Position numbers and translations under genes: made by a program
DNA from: Hydractinia symbiolongicarpus
Taxonomy: Eukaryota > Cnidaria > Hydrozoa > Anthoathecata > Hydractiniidae
DNA: 64,000 nucleotides
Assembly (NCBI RefSeq): GCF_029227915.1
Contig: NC_079885.1
Span: forward strand, 30,197,001 to 30,261,000
Direction of reading: 5' to 3'
Notes under the pieces: generated by a model
Seen by the model: only the letters and a program-made list of their open reading frames with translations
Databases searched by the model: none
Told to the model about the DNA's origin: nothing
In this document: positions 12,496 through 24,360 of the stretch, in pieces
How positions within the stretch are numbered: position 1 is the stretch's first letter
How the letters are laid out: every line of letters starts with the position of its first letter

Positions 12496-13254
12496 AGACT
12501 TGTAGTTTTCAAAAATGTTTTCATTTTTGATGGGACGCTGAATAAAAGAAGTTTAATCGCCGGCACACGAAAACCTGCGATTTCCAGTAAATCCCGGACT
12601 CGGCCCGTATAGTAAAAAGTATACAAAGAAAGTACCCAGGGAGTAAACTCATTTTCCGAACGATTTTTTAAATTATTTTTTCACCACTAAAACGCATGAG
12701 ATTTGTAGTTTTCAAAAATGTTTTCATTTTTGATGAGACGCTTAATGAAAGAGGTTTAATCGCCAGCAAACGAAAAACAGCGATTTCCCCTAAATCCCGG
12801 GCTTGGCCCGTGCAGTCAAATGTATACAAAGAAAGTACCCAGGGAGTAAACTCATTTCCCGAACGATTTTTTAATTTTTTTTTTTCACCAATAAAACGCA
12901 TGAGACTTGTAGTTTTCAAAAATGTTTTCATTTTTGATGAGACGCTTAATGAAAAAGGTCTAATCGCCGGCAAACGAAAACCCGCGATTTCCCGTAAATC
13001 CCGGGCTTGGCCCGTATAGTCGAATGTATACAAGGAAAGTATCCAGGGAGTAAACTCATTTTTCGAAAGATTTTTAAAATTATTTTTTCACTACTAAAAC
13101 GCTTGAGATTTGTAGTTTTCAAAAATGTTTTCATTTTTGATGAGACGCTGAATAAAAGAAGTTTAATCGCCGGCAAACGGAAACCTGCGATTTCCCGTAA
13201 ATCCCGGACTCGGCCCGTATAGTCAAAAGTATACAAAGAAAGTACCCAGGGAGT

Positions 13255-16200
13255 AAACTGATTTCCCGAACGATTTTTCAAATTATTTCTGCACCACTAG
13301 AACGAATGAGACTTGTAGTTTTCAAAAATGTTTTCATTTTTGATGAGACGCTTATGAAAGAGGTTTAATCGCCGGCAAACGAAAACCCGCGAATTCCCGT
13401 AAATCCCGGGCTTGGCCCGTATAGTCGAATGTATACAAAGAAAGTACCCTGTGAGTAAACTCATTTCCAAAACGATTTTTTAAATTAATTTTTCACCACT
13501 AAAACGCATAAGACTTGTAGTTGCGATTTCCCGTAAATCCCGGACTCGGCCCGTATAGTCAAAAGTATACAAAGAAAGTACCCAGGGAGTAAACTCACTT
13601 CCTGAACGATTTTTTAATTATTATTTCACCACTAAAGCCCATGAGACTTGCAGTTTTTAAAAATGTTTTCATTTTTGATGAGACGCTGAATAAAAGAAGT
13701 TTAATCGCCGGCAAACGAAAACCCGCGATTTCCCGTAAATCCCGGGCTCGGCCCGTATAGTCAAAAGTATACAAAGAAAGTACCCAGGGAGTAAACTCAT
13801 TTTCCAAACGATTTTTTAAATTTTTTTTCACCACTAAAACGCATGAGACTTGTAGGTTTCAAAAATGTTTTCATTTTTGATGAGACGCTTAATGAAAGAG
13901 GTTTAATCGCCGGCAAACGAAAACCTGCGATTTCCCGTAAATCCCGGGCTTGGCCCGTATAGTCAAAAGTATACAAAGAAAGTACCCAGGGAGTAAACAC
14001 ATTTCCCGAACGATTTTTAAATTATCTTTTCACTACTAAAACGCATGAGACTTGTAGTTTTCAAAAATGTTTTCATTTTTGATGAGACGCTGAATAAAAG
14101 AAGTTTAATCGCCGGCAAACGGAAACCTGCGATTTCCCGTAAATCCGGGGCTTGGCCCGTATAGTCGAATGTATACAAAAAAAGTACCCTGTGAGTAAAC
14201 TCATTTCCAGAACGATTTTTAAATTATCTTTTCACCACTAAAACGCATGAGACTTGTAGTTTTCAAAAATGTTTTCATTTTTGATGAGACGCTGAATAAA
14301 AGAAGTTTAATCGCCGGCAAACGGAAACCTGCGATTTCCCGTAAATCCCGGACTCGGCCCGTATAGTCAAAAGTATACAAAGAAAGTACCCAGGGAGTAA
14401 ACTCACTTCCCGAACGATTTTTTAATTATTATTTCACCACTAAAGCCCATAAGACTTGCAGTTTTTAAAAATGTTTTCATTTTTGATGAGACGCTGAATA
14501 AAAGAAGTTTAATCGCCGGCAAACGAAAACCCGCGATTTCCCGTAAATCCCGGGCTCGGCCCGTATAGTCAAAAGTGTACAAAGAAAGTACCCAGGGAGT
14601 AAACTCATTTTCCAAACGATTTTTTAAATTTTTTTTCACCACTAAAACGCATGAGACTTGTAGGTTTCAAAAATGTTTTCATTTTTGATGAGACGCTTAA
14701 TGAAAGAGGTTTAATCGCCGGCAAACGAAAACCCGCGATTTCCCGTAAATCCCGGGCTTGACCCGTATAGTCAAAAGTATACAAAGAAAGTACCCAGGGA
14801 GTAAACACATTTCCCGAACGATTTTTTAAATTATTTTTTCACCACTATAACGCATGAGACTTGTAGTTTTCAAAAGTGTTTTCATTTTTGTTGAGACGCT
14901 GAATAAAAGAAGTTTAATCGCCGGCAAACAAAAACCCGCGATTTCCCGTAAATCCTGGGCTTGGACCGTATAGTTGAATGTATCTAAAGAAAGTACCCAG
15001 GGAGTAAACTGATTTCCCGAACGATTTTTCAAATTATTTCTGCACCACTAGAACGAATGAGACTTGTAGTTTTCAAAAATGTTTTCATTTTTGATGAGAC
15101 GCTTATGAAAGAGGTTTAATCGCCGGCAAACAAAAACCCGCGTTTTCCCGTAAATCCCGGGCTCGGCCCGTATAGTCAAAAGTATACAAAGAAAGTACCC
15201 AGGGAGTAAACTCATTTTCCAAACGATTTTTTAAATTTTTTTTCACCACTAAAACGCATGAGACTTGTAGGTTTCAAAAATGTTTTCATTTTTGATGAGA
15301 CGCTTAATGAAAGAGGTTTAATCGCCGGCAAACGAAAACCCGCGATTTCCCGTAAATCCCGGGCTTGGCCCGTATAGTCAAAAGTATACAAAAAAAGTAC
15401 CCAGGGAGTAAACACATTTCCCGAACGATTTTTAAAATTATTTTTTTACCACTAAAACGCATGAGATTTGTAGTTTTCAAAAATGTTTTCATTTTTGATG
15501 AGACGCCTAATGAAAGAGGTTTAATCGCCGGCAAACGAAAACCCGCGATTTCCCGTAAATCCCGGGCTTGGCCCGTATAGTCGAATGTATACAAAGAAAG
15601 TACCCTGTGAGTAAACTCATTTCCAGAACGATTTTTAAATTATCTTTTCACCACTAAAACGCATGAGACTTGTAGTGTTCAAAAATGTTTTCATTTCTGA
15701 TGAGACGCTGAATAAAAGAAGTTTAATCGCCGGCAAACGGAAACCTGCGATTTCCCGTAAATCCCGGACTCGGCCCGTATAGTCAAAAGTATACAAAGAA
15801 AGTACCCAGGGAGTAAACTCACTTCCCGAACGATTTTTTAAATTATTTTTTCACCACTAAAACGCATGAGATGTGTAGTTTTCAAAAGTGTTTTCATTTT
15901 TGATGAGACGCTGAATAAAAGAAGTTTAATCGCCGGCAAACAAAAACCCGCGATTTCCCGTAAATCCTGGGTTTGGCCCGTATAGTTGAATGTATCTAAA
16001 GAAAGTACCCAGGGAGTAAACTGATTTCACGAACGATTTTTCAAATTATTTCTGCACCACTAGAACGAATGAGACTTGTGGTTTTTAAAAATGTTTTCAT
16101 TTTTGATGAGACGCTTATGAAAGAGGTTTAATCGCCGGCAAACGAAAACCCGCGAATTCCCGTAAATCCCGGGCTTGGCCCGTATAGTCGAATGTATACA

Positions 16201-17035
16201 AAGAAAGTACCCTGTGAGTAAACTCATTTCCAGAACGATTTTTTAAATTATTTTTTCACCACTAAAACGCATAAGACTTGTAGTTTTCAAAAATGTTTTC
16301 ATTTTTGATGGGACGCTGAATAAAAGAAGTTTAATCGCCGGCACACGAAAACCCGCGATTTCCAGTAAATCCCGGACTCGGCCCGTATAGTAAAAAGTAT
16401 ACAAAGAAAGTACCCAGGGAGTAAACTCATTTTCCGAACGATTTTTTAAATTATTTTTTCACCACTAAAACGCATGAGATTTGTAGTTTTCAAAAATGTT
16501 TTCATTTTTGATGAGACGCTTAATGAAAGAGGTTTAATCGCCAGCAAACGAAAACCAGCGATTTCCCCTAAATCCCGGGCTTGGCCCGTGCAGTCAAATG
16601 TATACAAAGAAAGTACCCAGGGAGTAAACTCATTTCCCGAACGATTTTTTAATTTTTTTTTTCACCAATAAAACGCATGAGACTTGTAGTTTTCAAAAAT
16701 GTTTTCATTTTTGATGAGACGCTTAATGAAAAAGGTCTAATCGCCGGCAAACGAAAACCCGCGATTTCCCGTAAATCCCGGGCTTGGCCCGTATAGTCGA
16801 ATGTATACAAGGAAAGTATCCAGGGAGTAAACTCATTTTTCGAAAGATTTTTAAGATTATTTTTTCACTACTAAAACGCTTGAGATTTGTAGTTTTCAAA
16901 AATGTTTTCATTTTTGATGAGACGCTGAATAAAAGAAGTTTAATCGCCGGCAAACGGAAACCTGCGATTTCCCGTAAATCCCGGACTCGGCCCGTATAGT
17001 CAAAAGTATACAAAGAAAGTACCCAGGGAGTAAAC
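13255..17035 (+). repeat. Large unit B (3781 bp)
   Basis: Second version of unit A, with one copy in place of the 1822-bp duplication, and with two complete monomers (14433-14634 and 14635-14837) where unit A has one chimera. It is therefore the better guess at the ancestral arrangement. It ends where 'actcacttcccg' replaces 'actgatttcccg'. Confidence 0.8.
13492..13624 (+). repeat. Truncated monomer (69-bp deletion), copy 2
   Basis: Identical deletion join to 8094-8226, displaced by exactly 5398 bp. It was copied with the large unit, not made independently. Confidence 0.9.
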
Positions 17036-17938
17036 TCACTTCCCGAACGATTTTTTAATTATTATTTCACCACTAAAGCCCATGAGACTTGCAGTTTTTA
17101 AAAATGTTTTCATTTTTGATGAGACGCTTAATGAAAGAGGTTTAATCGCCAGCAAACGACAACCAGCGATTTCCCCTAAATCCCGGGCTTGGCCCGTGTA
17201 GTCAAATGTAAACAAAGAAAGTACCCAGGGAGTAAACTCATTTCCCGAACAATTTTTTAAATTTCTTTTTCACCAATAAAACGCATGAGACTTGTAGCTT
17301 TCAAAAATGTTTTCATTTTTGATGAGACGCTTAATGAAAGAGGTCTAATCGCCGGCAAACGAAAACCCGCGATTTCCCGTAAATCCCGGGCTTGGCACGT
17401 ATAGTCGAATGTATACAAAGAAAGTACCCAGGGAGTAAACTCATTTTTCGAAAGATTTTTTAAATTATTTTTTCACCACTAAAACGCATGAGATGTGTAG
17501 TTTTCAAAAATGTTTTCATTTTTGATGAGACGCCTAATGAAAGAGGTTTAATCGCCGGCAAACGAAAACCCGCGATTTCCCGTAAATCCCGGGCTTGGCC
17601 CGTATAGTCGAATGTATACAAATAAAGTACCCTGTGAGTAAACTCATTTCCAGAACGATTTTTAAATTATCTTTTCACCACTAAAACGCATGAGACTTGT
17701 AGTTTTCAAAAATGTTTTCATTTTTGATGAGACGCTGAATAAAAGAAGTTTAATCGCCGGCAAACGGAAACCTGCGATTTCCCGTAAATCCCGGACTCGG
17801 CCAGTATAGTCAAAAGTATACAAAGAAAGTACCCAGGGAGTAAACTCACTTCCCGAACGATTTTTTAATTATTATTTCACCACTAAAGCCCATGAGACTT
17901 GCAGTTTTTAAAAATGTTTTCATTTTTGATGAGACGCT
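16905..17938 (+). repeat. Long-range duplicated block, copy 2 (lag 15.85 kb)
   Basis: Partner of 1054-2087. It starts just after the end of the 3.78-kb duplication and shares the private variants listed there. The pair suggests that domain I was once duplicated as a unit of about 78 monomers, of which only the start of the second copy survives here before domain II begins. Confidence 0.8.
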
Positions 17939-18888
17939 TAATGAAAGAGGTTTAATCGCCGGCAAACGAAAACCCGCGATTTCCCGTAAATCCCGGGCTT
18001 GGCCCGTATAGTCAAATGTATACAAAAAAAGTACCCAGGGAGTAAGCACATTTCCCGAACGATTTTTTAAATTATTTTTTCACCACTAAAACGCATGAGA
18101 CTTGTAGTTTTCAAAAGTGTTTTCATTTTTGATGAGACGCTGAATAAAAGAAGTTTAATCGCCGGCAAACAAAAACCCGCGATTTCCCGTAAATCCTGGG
18201 CTTGGCCCGTATAGTTGAATGTATCTAAAGAAAGTACCCAGGGAATAAACTGATTTCCCGAACGATTTTTTAAATTATTTCTGCACCACTAGAACGAATG
18301 AGACTTGTAGATTTCAAAAATGTTTTCATTTTTGATGAGACACTTATGAAAGAGGTTTAATCGCCGGCAAACGTAAACCCGCAAATTCCCGTAAATCCCG
18401 GGCTTGGCCCGTATAGTCGAATGTATACAAAGAAAGTACCCTGTGAGTAAACTCATTTCCAGAACGATTTTTTAAATTAATTTTTCACCACTAAAACGCA
18501 TAAGACTTGTAGTTTTCAAAAATGTTTTCATTTTTGATGGGACGCTGAATAAAAGAAGTTTAATCGCCGGCGCACGAAAACCCGCGATTTCCAGTAAATC
18601 CCGGACTCGGCCCGTATAGTAAAAAGTATACAAAGAACGTACCCAGGGAGTAAACTCATTTTCCAAACGATTTTTTAAATTATTTTTTCACCACTAAAAC
18701 GCATGAGACTTGTAGTTTTCAAAAATGTTTTCATTTTTGATGAGACGCTTAATGAAAGAGGTTTAATCGCCAGCAAACGAAAACCAGCGATTTCCCCTAA
18801 ATCCCGGACTTGGCCCGTGTAGTCAAATGTATACAAAGAAAGTACCCAGGGAGTAAACTCATTCCCCGAACGATTTTTTAATTTTTTT
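17939..18888 (+). repeat. End of domain I
   Basis: Five monomers: an A-type copy with 'gtaagcacatttcc', a 'caaaagtg' copy, a 'ctgcaccact' copy near 18.28 kb, a 'gatgggacg/ccagtaaat' copy near 18.53 kb, and a type-C copy. The order parallels 2.1-3.05 kb. No gene or insertion. Confidence 0.7.
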
Positions 18889-19698
18889 TTTACCAATAAA
18901 ACGCATGAGACTTGTAGTTTTCAAAAATGTTTTCATTTTTGATGAGACGCTTAATGAAAGAGGTTTAATCGCCGGCAAACGAAAACCCGCGATTTCCCGT
19001 AAATCCCGGGCTTGGCCCGTATAGTCGAATGTATACAAAGAAAGTACCCTGGGAGTAAACTCATTTCCAGAACAATTTTTTAAATTATTTTTTCACCAAA
19101 AAACACATAAGACTTGTAGTTTTCAAAAATGTTTTCATTTTTGATGAGACGCTTAATGAAAGAGGTTTAATCGCCAGCAAACGAAAATTAGCGATTTCCC
19201 CTAAATCCCGGGCTTGGCCCGTGTAGTCAAATGTATACAAAGAAAGTACCCATGGAGTAAACTCATTTCCCGAACGATTTTTTAAATTTTTTTTTCACCA
19301 ATAAAACGCATGAGACTTGTAGTTTTCAAAAATGTTTTCATTTTTAATGAGACGCTTAATGAAAGAGGTCTAATCGCCGGCAAACGAAAACCCGCGATTT
19401 CCCGTAAATCCCGGGCTTGGCCCGTATAGTCAAATGTATACAAAGAAAGTACCCAGGGAGTAACTCATTTCCCGAACGATTTTTTAAATTATTTTTTCAC
19501 CACTAAAACGCATGAGACTTGTAGGTTTCAAAAATGTTTTCAATTATGATTTGACGCTTAATGAAAGAGGTTTAATCGCCGGCAAACGAAAACCCGCGAT
19601 TTCCCGTAAATCCCGGGCTTAGCCCGTATAGTCGAATGTATACAAAGAAAGTACCCTGTGAGTAAACTCATTTCCAGAACAATTTTTTAAATTATTTT

Positions 19699-20509
19699 TT
19701 CACCAAAAAACGCATAAGACTTGTAGTTTTCAAAAATGTGTTCATTTTTGATGAGACGCTGAATAAAAGAAGTTTAATCGCCGGCAAACGAAAACCCGCG
19801 ATTTCCCGTAAATCCCGGACTCGGCCCGTATAGTCAAAAGTATATAAAACAAGTACCCAGGGAGTGAACTCATTTCTCAAACGATTTTTCATATTATTTT
19901 TTCACCACTAAAACGCATGAGACTTGTAATTTTCAAAAATGTTTTCATTTTTGATGGGACGCTGAGTAAAAGAAGTTTAATCGCTGGTAAACGAAAACCC
20001 GCCATTTCCCGTAAGTACCGGACTCGGCCCGTATAGTCAAAAGTATACAAAGAAAGTACCCAGGGAGTAAACTCATTTCCCGCACGATTTTTTAAATTAT
20101 TTTTTCACCACTAAAACGCATGAGACTTGTAGTTTTCAAAAATGTTTTCGTTTTTGATGAGACGCTTAATGAAAGAGGTTTAATCGCCGGCAAACGAAAA
20201 CCCGCGATTTCCCGTAAATCCCGGGCTTGGCCCGTATAGTCGAATGTATACAAAGAAAGTACCCTGTGAGTAAACTTATTTCCAGAACGATTTTTTAAAT
20301 TATTTTTTCACCACTAAAACGCATAAGACTTGTAGTTTTCAAAAATGTTTTCATTTTTGATGGGACGCTGAATAAAAGAAGTTTAATCGCCGGCACACGA
20401 AAACCCGCGATTTCCTGTAAATCCCGGACTCGGCCCGTATAGTCAAAAGTATACAAAGAAAGTACCCAGGGAGTAAACTCATTTTCCGAACGATTTTTTA
20501 AATTATTTT
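19699..20509 (+). repeat. p-q-r-s cassette, copy 1
   Basis: Four-monomer cassette of 811 bp that recurs through domain II. p: 'ttcaccaaaaaacgc', loop variant 'atgtgttc', 'acaaaacaag'. q: 'gtaattttc', 'gctggtaaacg', 'gccatttcccgtaag'. r: 'tttcgtttttg', A-type end with 'ctgtgag'. s: 'cataagac', 'gatgggacg', 'cggcacacg', 'cctgtaaat'. Here it is followed by a type-C connector. Confidence 0.8.
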
Positions 20510-21320
20510 TTCACCACTAAAACGCATGAGACTTGTAGTTTTCAAAAATGTTTTCATTTTTGATGAGACGCTTAATGAAAGAGGTTTAATCGCCAGCAAA
20601 CGAAAACCAGCGATTTCCCCTAAATCCCGGGTTTGGCCCGTGTAGTCAAATGTATACAAAGAAAGTACCCAGGGAGTAAACTCATTTCCCGAACGATTTT
20701 TTAAATTTTTTTTTCACCAATAAAACGCATGAGACTTGTAGTTTTCAAAAATGTTTTCATTTTTGATGAGACGCTTAATGAAAGAGGTCTAATCGCCGGC
20801 AAACGAAAACCCGCGATTTCCCGTAAATCCCGGGCTTGGGTCGTATAGTCGAATGTATACAAAGAAAGTACCCAGGGAGTAAACTCATTTTTCGAAAGAT
20901 TTTTTAAATTATTATTTCACCACTAAAGCCCATGAGACTTGTAGTTTTTAAAAATGTGTTCATTTTTGATGAGACGCTGAATAAAAGAAGTTTAATCGCC
21001 GGCAAACGAAAACCCGCGATTTCCCGTAAATCCCGGACTCGGCCCGTATAGTCAAAAGTATACAAAAAAGTACCCAGGGAGTGAACTCATTTCTCAAACG
21101 ATTTTTCAAGTTATTTTTTCACCACTAAAACGCATGAGACTTGTAATTTTCAAAAATGTTTTCATTTTTGATGGGACGCTGAGTAAAAGAAGTTTAATCG
21201 CTGGTAAACGAAACCCCGGGGTTTCCCGTAAGTCCCGGACTCGACCCGTATAGTCAAAAGTATACAAAGAAAGTACCCAGGGAGTAAACTCATTTCCAGA
21301 ACAATTTTTTAAATTATTTT

Positions 21321-22130
21321 TTCACCAAAAAACGCATAAGACTTGTAGTTTTCAAAAATGTGTTCATTTTTGATGAGACGCTGAATAAAAGAAGTTTAAT
21401 CGCCGGCAAACGAAAACCCGCGATTTCCCGTAAATCCCGGACTCGGCCCGTATAGTCAAAAGTATACAAAACAAGTACCCAGGGAGTGAACTCATTTCTC
21501 AAACGATTTTTCATATTATTTTTTCACCACTAAAACGCATGAGACTTGTAATTTTCAAAAATGTTTTCATTTTTGATGGGACGCTGAGTAAAAGAAGTTT
21601 AATCGCTGGTAAACGAAAACCCGCCATTTCCCGTAAGTCCCGGACTCGGCCCGTATAGTCAAAAGTATACAAAGAAAGTACCCAAGGAGTAAACTCATTT
21701 CCCGAACGATTTTTTAAATTATTTTTTCACCACTAAAACGCATGAGACTTGTAGTTTTCAAAAATGTTTTCGTTTTTGATGAGACGCTTAATGAAAGAGG
21801 TTTAATCGCCGGCAAACGAAAACCCGCGATTTCCCGTAAATCCCAGGCTTGGCCCGTATAGTCGAATGTATACAAAGAAAGTACCCTGTGAGTAAACTTA
21901 TTTCCAGAACGATTTTTTAAATTATTTTTTCACCACTAAAACGCATAAGACTTGTAGTTTTCAAAAATGTTTTCATTTTTGATGGGACGCTGAATAAAAG
22001 AAGTTTAATCGCCGGCACACGAAAACCCGCGATTTCCTGTAAATCCCGGACTCGGCCCGTATAGTCAAAAGTATACAAAGAAAGTACCCAGTGAGTAAAC
22101 TCATTTTCCAAACGATTTTTTAAATTTTTT
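21321..22130 (+). repeat. p-q-r-s cassette, copy 2
   Basis: Same order of p, q, r and s, 1622 bp (8 monomers) after copy 1. The connector between them (20510-21320) holds a type-C copy, a 'gaggtctaatc' copy, and a p'-q' pair ('aaagcccatgagacttgtag', then 'ccccggggtttcccg'). Confidence 0.8.
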
Positions 22131-22535
22131 TTCACCAATAAAACGCATGAGACTTGTAGTTTTCAAAAATGTTTTCATTTTTGATGAGACGCTTAATGAA
22201 AGAGGTCTAATCGCCGGCAAACGAAAACCCGCGATTTCCCGTAAATCCCGGGCTTGGCCCGTATAGTCAAATGTATACAAAGAAAGTACACAGGGAGTAA
22301 CTCATTTCCCGAACGATTTTTTAAATTATTTTTTCACCACTAAAACGCATGAGACTTGTAGGTTTCAAAAATGTTTTCAATTATGATTTGACGTTTAATG
22401 AAAGAGGTTTAATCGCCGGCAAACGAAAACCCGCGATTTCCCGTAAATCCCGGGCTTAGCCCGTATAGTCGAATGTATACAAAGAAAGTACCCTGTGAGT
22501 AAACTCATTTCCAGAACAATTTTTTAAATTATTTT

Positions 22536-23345
22536 TTCACCAAAAAACGCATAAGACTTGTAGTTTTCAAAAATGTGTTCATTTTTGATGAGACGCTGAA
22601 TAAAAGAAGTTTAATCGCCGGCAAACGAAAACCCGCGATTTCCCGTAAATCCCGGACTCGGCCCGTATAGTCAAAAGTATACAAAACAAGTACCCAGGGA
22701 GTGAACTCATTTCTCAAACGATTTTTCATATTATTTTTTCACCACTAAAACGCATGAGACTTGTAATTTTCAAAAATGTTTTCATTTTTGATGGGACGCT
22801 GAGTAAAAGAAGTTTAATCGCTGGTAAACGAAAACCCGCCATTTCCCGTAAGTCCCGGACTCGGCCCGTATAGTCAAAAGTATACAAAGAAAGTACCCAG
22901 GGAGTAAACTCATTTCCCGAACGATTTTTAAATTATTTTTTCACCGCTAAAACGCATGAGACTTGTAGTTTTCAAAAATGTTTTCGTTTTTGATGAGACG
23001 CTTAATGAAAGAGGTTTAATCGCCGGCAAACGAAAACCCGCGATTTCCCGTAAATCCCGGGCTTGGCCCGTATAGTCGAATGTATACAAAGAAAGTACCC
23101 TGTGAGTAAACTTATTTCCAGAACGATTTTTTAAATTATTTTTTCACCACTAAAACGCATAAGACTTGTAGTATTCAAAAATGTTTTCATTTTTGATGGG
23201 ACGCTGAATAAAAGAAGTTTAATCGCCGGCACACGAAAACCCGCGATTTCCTGTAAATCCCGGACTCGGCCCGTATAGTCAAAAGTATACAAAGAAAGTA
23301 CCCAGGGAGTAAACTCATTTTCCGAACGATTTTTTAAATTATTTT
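22536..23345 (+). repeat. p-q-r-s cassette, copy 3
   Basis: 1215 bp (6 monomers) after copy 2, separated by two connector monomers ('caccaataaaacg' and 'caattatgatttgacg'). The 'caattatgat' connector is also at 19541, 2837 bp upstream. Confidence 0.8.
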
Positions 23346-24360
23346 TTCACCACTAAAACGCATGAGACTTGTAGTTTTCAGAAATGTTTTCATTTTTGAT
23401 GAGACGCTTAATGAAAGAGGTTTAATCGCCAGCAAACGAAAACCAGCAATTTCCCCTAAATCCCGGGTTTGGCCCGTGTAGTCAAATGTATACAAAGAAA
23501 GTACCCTGTGAGTAAACTCATTTCTCAAACGATTTTTCATATTATTTTTTCACCACTAAAACGCATGAGACTTGTAATTTTCAAAAATGTTTTCATTTTT
23601 GATGGGACGCTGAGTAAAAGAAGTTTAATCGCTGGTAAACGAAAACCCGCCATTTCCCGTAAGTCCCGGACTCGGCCCGTATAGTCAAAAGTATACAAAG
23701 AAAGTACCCAGGGAGTAAACTCATTTCCCGAACGATTTTTTAAATTATTTTTTCACCACTAAAACGCATGAGACTTGTAGTTTTCAAAAATGTTTTCGTT
23801 TTTGATGAGACGCTTAATGAAAGAGGTTTAATCGCCGGCAAACGAAAATCCGCGATTTCCCGTAAATCCCGGGCTTGGCCCGTATAGTCGAATGTATACA
23901 AAGAAAGTACCCTGTGAGTAAACTTATTTCCAGAACGATTTTTTAAATTATTTTTTCACCACTAAAACGCATAAGACTTGTAGTTTTCAAAAATGTTTTC
24001 ATTTTTGATGGGACGCTGAATAAAAGAAGTTTAATCGCCGGCACACGAAAACCCGCGATTTCCTGTAAATCCCGGACTCGGCCCGTATAGTCAAAAGTAT
24101 ACAAAGAAAGTACCCAGGGAGTAAACTCATTTTCCGAACGATTTTTTAAATTATTTTTTCACCACTAAAACGCATGAGACTTGTAGCTTTCAGAAATGTT
24201 TTCATTTTTGATGAGACGCTTAATGAAAGAGGTTTAATCGCCGGCAAACGAAAACCCGCGATTTCCCGTAAATCCCGGGCTTGGCCCGTATAGTCGAATG
24301 TATACAAAGAAAGTACCCTGTGAGTAAACTTATTTCCAGAACGATTTTTTAAATTATTTT
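23143..24360 (+). repeat. 1218-bp tandem unit, copy 1
   Basis: Six monomers. The private 'gtagtattc' at its start and 'ccagcaatttcccc' recur 1218 bp downstream. The last monomer (about 24164-24360) looks chimeric: a 'gtagctttcagaaatg' start on an A-type 'gggcttgg...ctgtgag' end, whereas the equivalent at about 25.38 kb continues as type C. Confidence 0.78.

Larger units (their letters stand above)
7857..13254 (+). repeat. Large unit A (5398 bp)
   Basis: Starts at the 'ctgatttcccg' end of a domain I monomer and is followed directly by a second, shorter version (unit B, 13255-17035). The first 1.29 kb (7857-9150) matches 13255-14548 at a lag of 5398 bp, and the last 2.3 kb (about 10950-13257) matches about 14730-17035 at a lag of 3778 bp. 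Unit A contains the 1822-bp tandem duplication. Lengths agree: 5398 minus 1822 plus one 203-bp monomer is 3779, close to the 3781 bp of unit B. Confidence 0.8.
1..18888 (+). repeat. Domain I of the array
   Basis: Recognised by monomer variants not seen, or rare, elsewhere: 'aaagcccatgagacttgcag', 'ctgcaccactagaacg' with 'gcttatgaaag', 'gtaggtttc', and 'gatttccagtaaat' with 'tagtaaaaag'. Type-C copies ('ccagcaaacg', 'cccctaaatc', 'gtgtagtcaaatg') are shared with domain II. There is no single short HOR; blocks recur at 1.21, 1.82, 3.78, 5.4 and 15.85 kb. The right limit is set where these markers stop and domain II markers begin. Confidence 0.8.

Noticed and set aside
12668-13033. Open reading frames of 60-121 codons, on both strands, throughout the first 40 kb
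   Set aside because: They recur at the monomer period with the same peptide, start within the repeat, and end as soon as the frame shifts (203 is not divisible by 3). Neither strand shows a domain, signal peptide or frame-preserving substitution pattern. They are by-products of the repeat.
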